64,000 nt of DNA from Vicugna pacos (taxonomy: Eukaryota; Chordata; Mammalia; Artiodactyla; Camelidae): positions 9,563,001 to 9,627,000 of the forward strand of contig NC_133023.1 in assembly GCF_048564905.1 (NCBI RefSeq). The letters are read 5' to 3'. Of this stretch, positions 1 through 11,900 are shown piece after piece. The position numbers were made by a program, and so were the translations under genes. The number at the start of each line of letters is the position of its first letter. Position 1 is the stretch's first letter. The notes below the pieces were generated by a model. That model did not search any database, had not been told where the DNA came from, and was given only the letters and a program-made list of their open reading frames with translations.

Positions 1-289
1 CGGGCATTGTGCCTGGCACCAAGTGGGTGCTCAGTCAGTTAATGTATATGTGTAAAAGGTCTCACAGAATGTGGATTAAAAGCCAGAAGCAAAGCAGGAC
101 GAATCTTAACCACAATGGAGGAAAAAATTCATTCACTCATTTATCCATCCATTTATTCATCAGACCAAGATTCCTTTGCTGAAGTTAACCCAACTTTGCC
201 ATTTCGAATACCATCTTTGGGGACATAGTTGATTTTTTCCCCCACCCTCCTGCCAAGGAAAATGCTAGAATCATGGAACTTTGGAGAAA

Positions 290-465
290 GACACTTAAGG
301 ATCCATAATCCTTTGCAAGCACAATATAAATGTAGAAAGTGAGACCTAAAGAGGTGGACGGGCTTGCCTAGTTGAGAACATGAGGTGGTAGAACCTGGAA
401 CTAAATCCTGATTCTCCTAATTCTCAGTCCTGAGCTCTTTTCACTAAATACTGCCTCAGTCAAGA
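290..465 (-). repeat. MIR SINE
   Basis: Antisense MIR core: gtgagacctaaagaggtgg, then ggaactaaatcctgattctc, then ctgagctcttttcacta. Further MIR-like traces are at 1-45 and 745-842, plus a sense core at 2405-2470. Confidence 0.65.
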
Positions 466-2404
466 AGAGCAAAACTCTGGTGAGTCAGGATGATTCGATG
501 TAGTTGGGGGCAAGTTATTATCTAAGTGACTACAACTTTCAAGATTTTCTGTTTTCTAGACATCTTCCCATCTCAGAATCATTTGATAAAACAATGCATG
601 AAAGGATAAAACAAAGACAAATATATGTACAGAACACAAAGAATTTGTCTTCTTCCTTTCTTATTTCCACAGGATCCTAAAGTACTTCTGTTAACACATG
701 CCATTGATTCTAATGACACATTTACATTTCTGTTACCTAGGACAAGGGTTACATCTTAGTCATCTTTATATCTCACCCAAACACGGTGTCCAGGACACAA
801 TTGACAAGGATACATTAAATGTTTGTTAAAGCAATGAATAAATCTGTAAGCCATATATGAGAACTTTTCAAAAATAAGGAGAGAGATTATGTAAAGTAAA
901 AAAAGAAAAAAATTTTGTTTTAACAAGTTTTGCTATTTTTATATTTTTAAAAAGGACACAAATGTAGTTCGAATTTTACAGTCCACAGAACATTTCTCAA
1001 CCAAACTTTCCCAAATCAAGTTGGGGTGACTGAGTAAGAGCCTGTCAGTTTAGACAGGCCTTCAAAGTAGTTTCCTGGATTTAGTTCTCACAAATCATTA
1101 TGCAGGGTTCATGTAGGAAAAAATAAATACAAGCCTGACAGGTATATGCCAAGTTATTATTGCATTCAATTGTGAACAGGAAAATAGCGAAGAATATTTA
1201 CACGTGGGTCAGGAAGGAAGTCCACAGGATGGACTCAAGCTCTGCGTTCCCCCAATAAAGACAGAAAAGCCCCTGATGATTGAGTGCCTTAAGTTGGAAA
1301 CTTGGCAATTTGGTGAAACTGAGGGAGCTAACGTTTAGACAATGAGATTTCATTCATGGGCAGGGGGATTTTCCTATATGGTAATGACATTTAAAGGGTC
1401 ATAGACTCCCTTAAAAACATATTTCCCTCCCCTACACATAAAAATTCACTATTCCTGGTGATGAACTGATCCCCCACCCACCCCCGACCACTTCATACCA
1501 TGAAGAATAAAATCTGATGGCAAAATTAACCCCCAGTGAGATCTGACTTCAAAATTCGTATTCTTTTCATTACATTAATAGGTGATCTTAGACAAATACT
1601 CACTTGCTCTAAACCTTACATTCCTCTGTAAAATGGTGTAGTAATAACTACCTTATACAAGTGTGGTTAAGAGTCAACAATTCCTCTCTCTAAGATGTTT
1701 AGTGTGTAATAATCACTGCACAAATAGCAACTTCTTCTTCTTCCTCAATTATCATTTGGGGAGTTGTAAGAGCTGGCAAAATTTGAGGGGAAAATGAAGC
1801 AAGGTGTCATTTTTTTCTCTTTTAATCTCACTTTGGTTTTTTCCTGCTCCCTGAGAGGTGAGAATCGTATTTATTAAAGTCCAGATATCCCAAGAACCAC
1901 ATGTTGGTTGTCCAGCCCAAGTCTCCAGGGAGAAAAAGGGACCAGGGACTGTCTGGTGTACACGTTTCCACCAAGCGGTCCCCGGTACGTAGCCCCGGGC
2001 CTGGCATTTTGTAGGTTCCAGATAAATATCTGAGCAAGGAAAGAGGGTAGGAATAGAAAGGGAAGGATAGAGGGTTGAGGTGAGGGGGAGAAAAGGAAGG
2101 AAGACTGAAAGTGTATGGAATTTTTTTTTCCTACCATGAAGTTCTAAGAACAGGGTCCTTGACAGGCACAGGATACAGGAAAGCATGGAGTCTTACACTT
2201 CTTCACTGCCTCCTTTCATGGAACAAGAAGAAATAGAAAGAGACAGACCAGGAAAAGATGTCCATTTCTGGAACATGTTGCTGGGCTACAAATGACGTTA
2301 GAAGATTGCGATACCATTTTCTTCTTCCATAGGAATGGTGATGGAGAAAATGTCATGAAGTTGAGTGGGGAGGACTATGTGATGGGAACACAGGGACATG
2401 AACT
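466..2404. other. No gene seen: upstream flank
   Basis: AT-rich non-coding DNA with weak MIR/L2-like traces at 745-842. A purine-rich tract lies at about 2037-2110 (gggaaggatagagggttgag). The short open frames at 1752-2186 are compositional. Confidence 0.5.
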
Positions 2405-2488
2405 CGTCCTGTGTGTGGCCTCGGGCAAGGCACTTTATACACTGGAGCTGAGTTTTTGCATCTGTAAATGTCAGGCTTGATCCCAGAT

Positions 2489-2658
2489 CAGTGGTGCTCA
2501 ATCTTAGTTCTCCATTAGAACCACCCAAGGAGTTTCCAAACGTCCCCAGGCCCAAGCCATAGTCCAGACAGTAGAATCGCTTGAGGTGGGACCCAGGCAG
2601 CAGTAGTTTCAAAGCTTCCCAGATGATTCTAAGGGGCAGCTGAACTTGAGAACTACTG
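2489..2658 (+). mobile_element. MER5A-like hAT-Charlie DNA transposon
   Basis: Terminal inverted repeats cagtggtgctcaatctt and gagaactactg, with the MER5A interior (gagtttccaaacgtcccc, then tgggacccaggcagcag). About 170 bp, near the usual length. A second MER5-like fragment follows at about 2700-2842. Confidence 0.85.
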
Positions 2659-2842
2659 GACCAGGTGACCTCTAGACCCTCACTACCCTAAGTGGGTCTC
2701 AGACAAACTGCATGGACATTACTGGGTTCTTCTTAGTCATCAAAACTCAGGCCTCATTCCAGATCTACCCAGTCAGAATCTGCGTTTTAACAAGACCCCC
2801 GGGGAATTTGTATTGACGTCGAAGTTGGACAACTCTGGCCTA

Positions 2843-4329
2843 GACACTCTTCCACCCTGCCCTTTCATCCAACAGAGCTTTGCTTCTGGTGCTGATGTTT
2901 CAGTAGAACTTGTGGATCTCAGTGCCAGAACACACTGTAAGTGTTAGAAGTTTTATGTGTGTGTTATGCGTGTATATTCAGAAAGCACAACAGTATCCCA
3001 TCACACCTGTTCCACGCAGGGGGCTAAATGGAAATAGATTGGGGGGAAAAAGTCTTCCTGTAAAAGGTGTAGATAATTTTAGGAGATTCTGATCAAAGAT
3101 TGTTTTTGCTTTGTAGAATGGAGTACAGCCTGCTAAAGAGCAGTTCTCTTCAAAGTCAGCAACGTCAGTGTGGATATTAAAAACACCTGCCTTTACGTGG
3201 CAATGTGTATTCAACATCTTCTCGCCTGGCAACACATTTCCAGGTTCCTTGTCTGGTCCTGGTCCTCATGCTACCTGACAGGGCCTTTGTTGATAGTTCT
3301 CCCCAGGAAATAGGTGCATTGGCTGAGGAGTATTTGACTTCCTCTGGAAGTCTCCTGTTGTAATGTTCATCACTGCCTTTAATTCTACAGAAGAGAAGTC
3401 AGCCCTGAAAAACAAAAAGCAGAAACAACATCAAAATGCTAAAATGCAAGCTAGAAAGTGACAGGTAAATGTTATATGCAAGGTTAAGCAGGTGGGATGG
3501 CCCCTGCATTTTAGGCTAGTCATGTTGTAGTAAGACTATCTGGAATAATGGTGTATTTGGAGGAGGGAGTGATTTGGATCTGAATGTTTAGGGAGAATTG
3601 GCAAAGGTAAAAACATAATTTTCACTTCAATTCAACTTCTAGACTTAAGGTAGCAGCCAATGTGGTACCCTGCCCATACTCCACCCCTCCCACCCTCCAC
3701 ATTACCATTCCAGTAGGACTTCAACAGTTGGCATCTGTAGGGCTAAGGGCTTTCTTTGGCTGTCAGCTCCCAACTCTGCCCTCAGCTCAGCTCGCAGAAG
3801 TCCTAGAATCAGGACCCTGGTAAAAGCTTCAGCAATGACTGAATGAAATGGTGTCTGAGTACCCCAGCTCCCTTGCCCGTTGGGTGAGATCACCTGGACA
3901 TACACAATCTAGGCTGGCTCTGAGGCCGGATGTTCTAGTTGATACATGCCTGCTCGTGTTTTCCTTCCTTCAGGATCCACTCTCTCAGTCCCTTACCAGT
4001 GTTCAGTGCACCTCCAGAACAAACTCCTTCCACTCAAATCCTTGCCCCAGGGTCTGCTTGTGGGAAGACCTACAGCAAGATGAATTTAATCTTGCATTTG
4101 CTTTAAGATATTTATAGGTATACAGCTCATACCTTTATATTCTTTCCTTTCAATTAAAAATTTTTCAGTTAGTAGAACTAGTTATGAAAAGTTCAACAGG
4201 TTTTGGTAATGGCCTAGGAGAGATCATCTTTTTACCTTATTCATGAGACTCATTTGACATCTGAAGTTACTAAGAAATAAAAAGATGAAAAAAGGGATCT
4301 CTATAACTGTCAGGGCCCAGGAGGAGATG
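2843..4329. other. No gene seen: upstream flank
   Basis: Unassigned single-copy-looking DNA. A diverged repeat-like trace lies at about 3960-4070. No coding pattern or conserved domain in the small open frames. Confidence 0.45.
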
Positions 4330-4490
4330 GGCCCTGGTTTCCAATCCCAGTTCTACACTTGTTAGCTGTGTGACCTTGAGCAAGTCATTTAACATCTCTG
4401 CCTCTCCGTTTCTGGACACCTCAAACATGGGGGAACTGATCAGTTTCAGTAAGATGTGTGTAAAGTGTTAAGGATAATGCCTGTCACTAT
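4330..4490 (+). repeat. MIR SINE
   Basis: Sense MIR core: gttagctgtgtgaccttgag, then caagtcatttaacatctctg. Confidence 0.8.
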
Positions 4491-4764
4491 TAGCTATGAA
4501 CAATCCATGGCTTAACTAGTTACTAACCAAGGATACTGAATCTGTTAGGATGTCTTCATCCATTAAACAGAAGATCCAGTGTAGCATTGCTTACACCAAT
4601 TAGGACAGACATGATCTGCAGCAAGAGTCTGCCCCATCCCCACTTCTCATATTTCATTGGCTAGAATTAAGGCATATGCCCATTATATAACCATGAATCA
4701 AGCTTATAATCAAGACAACCTCCTCTTTCTCTGTATTCTTCCTTTTATATCAAACACCAGGTCA

Positions 4765-5165
4765 TGAGTGTGTCAGAGAGCTATTGCTGTGTAACAGATG
4801 ATCACAATAAGCCTTGGTAGCTTGGCTGGCATTGCTGACCTTGGTTGAGTTCATTCATGTATCTGTGGGTGGGCTTATAGATACTAGGCTTGCTTGAGGG
4901 TCTGCAAATTGACCAGCTAGCTCCTTTCTACCTTTTCCTCGTTCTCCTTGAGCCAGCAGGCTAGTTGGGGCATGGTCTTCTCATGGTCATGATGGATGTC
5001 AGGTGTCTTACAGCTTAGGCTTGGAAGTGGTCCTTATGCCATTAGTTAAAGCAAGTCACACAGCGAAGTCCAAAGCCAAAGTGTGGGGCGGTAGGCTCTG
5101 CCCACCATGAAGCCACAGGGTGTGAGTGCAGGGAGAAGGTGAAGGAAGGACCAGTCATTCATTCT
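4765..5165 (-). mobile_element. Old LTR-like fossil, antisense
   Basis: Text gagctattgctgtgtaacag at the left and gttaaagcaagtcacacagc toward the right resemble the same old LTR group as the 14.7-kb copy. Ends about 300 bp before the EGFL6 CpG island. Confidence 0.5.
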
Positions 5166-5479
5166 ATTATAAGTTGTCAGAACAAAGAACATCTAAATAA
5201 CTTAGATGAATTCTCTGAGTCTTATAGCACTCTTGTGTCTGCCATTCATTTCTGCGCTGGTTACTATACTACAGTATCATCAGGTGCTCCCGTGTTAGCA
5301 TGTAGCCCACTGCAGTTTGTGGAAGAAAACTCGGCAGCGTATGAAAACTTAGACCCAAATAAATTAGAAGTGTCATTCTGAACCAGCATCCTTGTTTCCT
5401 GCTTTGTCTTCCCAACTAAATTGTAAAAACCTGCAGCGCAGGAATCTCCGCTACCTGCCCCATGTCTGACATTGATGGC

Positions 5480-6300
5480 GAGGCGGGGTGACTCTGACCA
5501 GAGCGAAGGGAAGTGAGTCTGGGGGGAAGTTTCTCGGCAAACAGCGAGCGCGGAGGATGCGCGGGTGGTGCCGGAGGCGGGTCCCAGCCAGATGTGCACG
5601 GCCCGCCCCGCCCTCCCTCGCGCACCCGGCCCGCTTCCCCCGTAGAGGAACCACGGCGCGCCTCCCCGGGGCGCCCCCACCGCAGTGCCCGGCATCGCCT
5701 CCCTGCCTGCGAGGACCAAGCCTGGGCAGAGCCGAGGCCCCGCGCTGCCGAGGACAGCGGAGGAGGCGGCCCCTCTGCGCCCCAGGTTCCGCGCCCGCAC
5801 CCTCCCGAGGGGGCGCAGGAGGAGCGGGAGGCGGAGGGAGGCCCCAAGCGAAGATGCCGCCGCCTTGGGCCCTGGCGCTCCCGCTACTGCTTCCCTGGGT
5901 GGCAGGTGGAGTAGGGAACACAGCCAGGTGAGTGTCTGGCTGGCAATCGGCCCCAGGCTGAGCTCCCCCTTTTGGCCCCTTCTCTTTGTCCCCCGTTCCT
6001 CCAGGCACCCCCGGGGGTGTATGGGCATGTGTATCTGTGCGCGCTATGGGATTTAAAGGGGATGCCAGGCCCGGGGTGCCCACGGTCTTCCCTGCCTTCC
6101 CTTTGGGCTCTGGTGGGGCTTTGCACCGGTTCTCTGGCGTCAGCTGCGCCCCACCTGGCTGCGCCTTGCGGGTTGCGGAGGAGGGAGGCTCTGTGCGCCG
6201 ACTCGCTGGTGTGTTCTCGCTTGGTGGTCTGCAGGCATCCCACTGTTCTTGGCGCGGGCGTGTGAGTGTCTGGTTGTGGGTGGGTGGGTGGGTTCTGTGC
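5480..6300 (+). promoter_or_regulatory. EGFL6: CpG-rich island and presumed promoter/5'UTR of EGFL6
   Basis: A GC- and CpG-rich stretch surrounds the first coding exon, in sharp contrast to the AT-rich flanks. I see no TATA box at a convincing distance from the start codon, so dispersed CpG-island initiation is likely. The transcription start cannot be fixed by eye, but the 5'UTR should lie within about 5500-5853. The island runs into the start of intron 1. Long open frames on both strands here are by-products of high GC and few stop codons. Confidence 0.75.
5854..5927 (+). CDS. EGFL6: EGFL6 coding exon 1: signal peptide
   Basis: Encodes residues 1-24 plus two bases of codon 25. The start ATG lies in the context cgaagATGc. 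MPPPW is followed by a leucine-rich hydrophobic core and a small-residue VAGG cleavage region, which is a typical signal peptide and very close to the human N-terminus as I remember it. The donor is AG|GTGAGT. Intron 1 (about 16.2 kb) has phase 2. Confidence 0.95.
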
Positions 6301-8867
6301 CTATGCTGTCCTGTGGTTTTCACTGTATCCAAAGCGCGAAGTGATTGTCAGTGACTAGTTCTGCTGGGGAAGGAAACTGAGAATGACACAAGTAATTGTT
6401 GACTGTGTTCACCGCGCTTGAACTGAGACCGCTGTGAAGGGGGCCCCTCAACTCAACAATGCCTTCCTGATTAAGGTTGATGAGCTGGAAAGAAAGGACG
6501 TGATTGTCAGATGAAATCGACTCATTCTTCTTGCCATGGCAATTCAGAATCTGAAGCCATTTCTTTACTGCCCATAAACTTTTCTAAGCCCTGCAACTTA
6601 ATTTTCCAATCAGCAAAGCCAGTTAGTAAATACACACTTAAAAATAGTACACACTGTAGGCCAGGCACTGTCCTAAACACTTTAGGGCTATTAACCCATT
6701 GATAACTGCTGTGTGTGGAAGGTGCTATTATCATGCTTGTATTGTAGAAGAGAAAAATGAGGCACAGAGAGGTCAAGTAACTTGCCCAAGGAGACACAGC
6801 CACTGAGTGATAAAGCTGGCAATCAGACCCAAGCAGTCTGGCTTGGAGCCCCTGGTCTTCCCCACTGCACTCAGTGGAAAAGTTTCCTGGTTCTCTGGCT
6901 GTGATGTCTTGCTTTCTAAGGTGCCCTCTAGAGCAGGGTTTCTCTACTGAAGCACTGCTGATCTTTTGGGCTGGGCTGGACAGTTATTTCTGGGAGGTGA
7001 TTGGAGAGCTGTCGTATACATTATAGGATCCTTAGCGGCATCCATAGCCTCCTACCCACTAGATACCAGTAGCAACCACTCCAAGTTGTGACAACTAAAA
7101 ATGTGTTGAGACATTGCCCAGGGTGCGGGGGTGGGGGTCGGGGATGCACAGTTGCCTCCAGCTGAGTGAGATCTGATGAGCTATTGCCAATTTTTAGTCG
7201 ACAGTTCTGGGAGAGAGCCTTGGTTTGGGACAGGCTCCTTAAAGGTGAGCCTGACTATCTTTGACCTACCAGGAAAACACAAATCTTTCATCAGAGTCAG
7301 CGACAGTATTAAGGGATTTTGAAGTTCAAACAGAATAAACCTCAAATCAGGTTATTAGAATGTATGATCGTAAGTTTCAATTTCCTTTCCATCATTAAAA
7401 TATAAGGAGATGCAATTTGCTCTTGATCACATCTCCTTGAACGTAGGAGGTTCTTGGATCGTTGGAAAGCCCCCTTAAGAAACACCAAGTGCTATTTGAA
7501 GATAAGATCACCAGTTCTTATAGCAACCAGCAGACCGACCTCCAGGAGCCTGACTTTCAAAGGGCCTCCGAATTAAGTTAAAAGCTGAAAAGCCCCCAGA
7601 TAAACCAAAGAACATTAAAATGGAGAATCCGCATCAGGATTCTGCAATTCCACAGTTTCCAAGATGTGATGCATGGTTTCTTTACGTGGTATCAGGTTCA
7701 CAAGCTGCTTTGTTCATTATCTGTGCAACATGCTGGAAAACATCAAATGCCCAGCTCTTCAAGAACTGCTCAGGGACCACGTTCAATCAACCCCAGCCTC
7801 CAAGTTACAGACGGCACATTTACAGAAAAGGCAAAATGCTCATTGTACTAGAATGTGTCTACTGGTTATTTCCTGAAGTTTTACAACTTATAGGAAAAAG
7901 TGACTGCTACATAGGGATTTCTAATACAAGTGTCCATTGTTGTTGAACTTTTTAAAATTGAAACACTGCACCATAATTTCAGTGCTTCTTAAATGGTGAT
8001 TAGTGCATAGTAGACAACACTCCAAATGAATAAATTCTTAGCAGCATGCAATTTTCTGATCATAAGCATCGGAATTTGGCTTAAACCTTTTTTCTTTTTT
8101 TGTATACTATTTTTTATTGAAGTATCATTGACTTACAATATTAGTTTCTGATGTACAACATAGTGATTTAATATTTTATAGATCATACCATACAAAGTTG
8201 CTATAAAATATCAACTATTCCCTGTGCTGAACCCTATGTTTTTTTCCTTTTTTTTTTAATTGAAGTATAATCAGTTTACAACATTGTGTCAATTTCTGGT
8301 GTACAGTGTGATGTTTCAGTCAAACATATACATACGTATATTCGTTTTCATATTCTTTTTCATTATAAATTACTACAAGATATTGAATATAGTTCCCTGT
8401 GCTATACAGTAGAAACTTGTTTGATTTTTAAAAATATTTTTAAAAATTTTTCTTGTGGGAGAGGTAATTAAGTTTATTTATTCTTAGAGGAGGTGCTGGG
8501 GACTGACCCCAGGACCTCATGCATGCTAAGCATGTGCTCTACCACTGAGCTATACCCTCCCCTGAAACTTGTTTATCTATTTTATGTATAGTAGTTAGTA
8601 TCTGCAAATCTTGAACTCCCAGTTTATCCCTTCCCATCCCCTCCACCCCCACCTTGTGACCATAAGTTTGTTTTCTATGTCTGTGAGTCTGTTTTGTAAA
8701 TAAGTTCACTTGAGTCTTTTTTTTAGATTCTACATATAATTGATATCATACAGTATTTTCCTTTCTCTTTCTGGCTTACTTCGCTTACTTAATATGATGG
8801 TCTCCAGGCCCATCCATGTTGCAGCAAATGGCATTATTTTATTCTTTTTTATGGCCAAGTAGTATTC

Positions 8868-8910
<43 letters not shown>

Positions 8911-11900
8911 TATCACAACTTCTTTATCCAGTCATCTGTCGATGGACATTTAGGATATTTCCATGTCTTGGCTGTTGTAAATGGTGCTGCTGTGAACATT
9001 GGAGTGCATGTATCTTTTTGAGTTAAGGTTCCCTCTGGATATATCAGGAGTGGGATTGCTGGATCATATAGTAAGTCTATTTTTAGTCTTTTGAGGAATC
9101 TCCATACTGTTTTCCATAATAGCTGCACCGAGCTGCATTCCCACCAGCAGTGTAGGAGGGTTCCCTTGTCTCCACACCCTCTCCAGCATTTATCGTTTAT
9201 GGGCTTTTGAATGCTGGCCATTCTGACTGGTGTGAGGTGATACCTCATTAAAGTTTTGATTTGCATTTCTCTGATGATTAGTGATATTAGGCATTTTGAT
9301 ATTGAGCATTTTTCATGTGCCTGTTGGCCATTTGTATGTCTTCCTTGGAGAATTGCTTGTTTAGGTCTTCTGCCCATTTTTGGATTGGGTTGTTGTTGTT
9401 GTTATTAAGTTGTTTGTATATTCTTGAGATTAAGCCCTTGTCAGTTGCAGCATTTGCAAATATTTTTTCCCGTTGTATAGGTTGTCTTTTTGTTTTGTTT
9501 ATAGTTTCCTTTGTTGTGCAAAAGCTTATAAGTTTAATTAGGTCCCATTTGTTTATTTTTGCTTTTGTTTCTATTGCCTGTGAGCCCTATACTTTTTATT
9601 GCCCTTTATGCAATGAGACTATTTAGATGCTCTAGACCTGCTTTGTCCAGTACAGTACATACAGCAGTCACTAGCCCCACGTGGCTGTTTGAATACTGTA
9701 AATGTGGCCAGTCCAAGTTGAGATGAGCTGGAAGTGTAAAATACACATTGGATTTTGAAGACTTTCTATGAAAAAAGTATGTAAAATATCTCACTAATCA
9801 TTTAACATTGAATACATACTGAAATGATAATGTGGACATATGGCATTTGATAAAATAGATTACTAAAATTAGTTCCACTTGTTTCATTTGTGTTTTTTTA
9901 AAATGTGGCTACTTGAAAATTAAAAATGGCTTATATGGCTATTATATTTCTATTGGGCCATGTCGCTCTAGAACGTTTATTGATCTGAACTCCATCTCCA
10001 GTGTTCCAGGTCCTAAGACTGGCATCTTTTTGCCTTGGGGACATAAGATAAATATGTTATTAACTTTGCTGTTCTTGAGTTTGAAGTTTGGAACAACTCC
10101 CTACTTACTTTTGTGTTATACATTTTTTTTTCCTCTGTTGAATTCAAGTAGAAGTAACGTGAGAGATGAAGGGATGTCTGGGTTCTCATATTCATGGAGA
10201 GAGGCCTGCTTTCTGTAAACCACACCCAATGCTGAGAATTGATTCTTCTCAGAGCCCTGCGAAGGAAGTGCCATTGTAACAATTTCCCACAAACTTAGTG
10301 ACTTAAAATAACATAAAGTTATTCTTCAAGAGTTCTGGAGGTCAGAAGTCCAAAATGAGTCTTACGGGACTAATACTAAAGTGTTGGCCGTGCTTGTTCC
10401 TTCTGCAGGCTCCGTGGGAGAATCCATTCCTTGTCTCTTACACTCCGAGAGGCGTCCAACAGTCCTTGGCTTGTGGCCACATCACTCCAATCCCTTGTTC
10501 CTTTGTCACTTTGCCTTTTTTCTGACAGTTAAGTCATCTTCGTCCACCTAAGAATGCTGTGATTATACCAGGCCCACCCAGATAATCCAGGATGACCTCC
10601 CTATTTTAAGATCCTTAATTTGAGCACATCTGCAAGTTCCCTTTTGCCATGTAAGGTAACATTTACAGGTTCCAGGGATTAGGACGTTGACATGTCCGGG
10701 GGCCACAATTCAGCCTTCCACAGGAAGTCTGAGCTGTGAGTCTGTTGTTCTCGGTTATATGGGCTGGATCTTAGTTTTAAACATGACTTTAGTGGTTTGT
10801 CAGTGGTTGGCATATCATTCATTTATTTATTCTTAAAACCAGAATTTGTGGGAATATACCGAAAACTTAAGAGCTGAATGTTTCTAGGAAATAATGACCA
10901 TGCAGTGTTTGCTTGCAGCATAGAAATACTTTCTGAGCAATCTTATTTCAATAGTTTCATTGGCTCAGAAGGTATTAAAGTCCTATTTATATATAATTTA
11001 TGTACATAAACCAAGATTATGTAAACCTTAAAATAAGTATATTGTGTAGTTTTCATACATCACATTGGCATTCATCAAATTTTGTTGAGACCCTATGTGT
11101 CAGCATTTTTTCAGTGTGATTTCAATCAATTCTCTCATCGATCCTAAGAAATAGGTATTGTGTCTATTTGACAGACAATGGGAGGCAGTAACTTGAAGAG
11201 ATTAGATGATTCCTCAAGAACTGCATTGGATTTAGTCTTCTGCTCTAAGAGCAGTGACATTCCAATGCTTCAAATTTGTTTCTCCAAAAAAAAAAAAAAG
11301 ACTACATACAAGCTTACATTTTTACAAAGTGCTTTCTCTTATGTTACCACCAGTGAGCCTGTTGAGCCTGTTGAGCCTGTTGAACTTGACTCTTGCCCAG
11401 TGTGATCAAGGGATACATGAGAATAAATAGGAAATTGCTGATGTTCCATCCTTCCAACTCCTTCCTCTCTAGATTTATATTTTCTCAGAAGCAGACTCTG
11501 AGACCAGTTGAATTATGCATGGTTTATTTGGAAGGTTGCCCCAGAAAGTTCTAGTAGGGAAGCTGCAAAGTGGGACAGAGAAGGGAAAGATGTGTTATAA
11601 AAATAAGTTACCACTATGATTTGGTTCTGCTAGGGAATTCTGGAAGTCAGTAGGACATGGGCCTCAGAGTTACCCCTCCCTGAGGCAAGAGAGCTGGAGT
11701 AAATGATTATGAATCAATAAAAAATGTAAAAAAAAAAAACTCAAAAAAAAAAAAAGAGAGCTGGAGTATCTATACTCCCATCAGTCATTGGTCAACGACT
11801 TCTGAGAAGGAATATTCTACGTGTTCCGCGTACCATGCACACAGGCAGAGCCAGCTCCTGCCAACAAGGGAAGCTCTTGGGTATCAAGAAATGAGGCTGG

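Larger units (their letters stand above)
8250..9595 (-). mobile_element. 5'-truncated L1 with ORF2 C-terminus, split by a SINE
   Basis: L1 on the minus strand: 3'UTR at 8250-8422 and 8575-8860, then the ORF2 C-terminal region. An open stretch at 8913-9377 (minus) reads the conserved LLHCWWEC and [10 protein letters not shown] segments of mammalian L1 ORF2. The copy is truncated at about 9595, well short of full length. A (TG)n microsatellite lies at 8871-8908, within the ORF2/3'UTR junction region. Not able to move. Confidence 0.93.

Noticed and set aside
5264-6354. Long open frames of up to 293 codons on both strands around EGFL6 exon 1
   Set aside because: They overlap in several frames within a CpG island, are rich in Pro, Arg, Ala and Gly, and have no domain. 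High GC removes stop codons, so length is not evidence here.
8913-9377. A 154-codon minus-strand open frame that looks like a gene
   Set aside because: It is the C-terminal end of L1 ORF2 in a truncated element, not a host gene.
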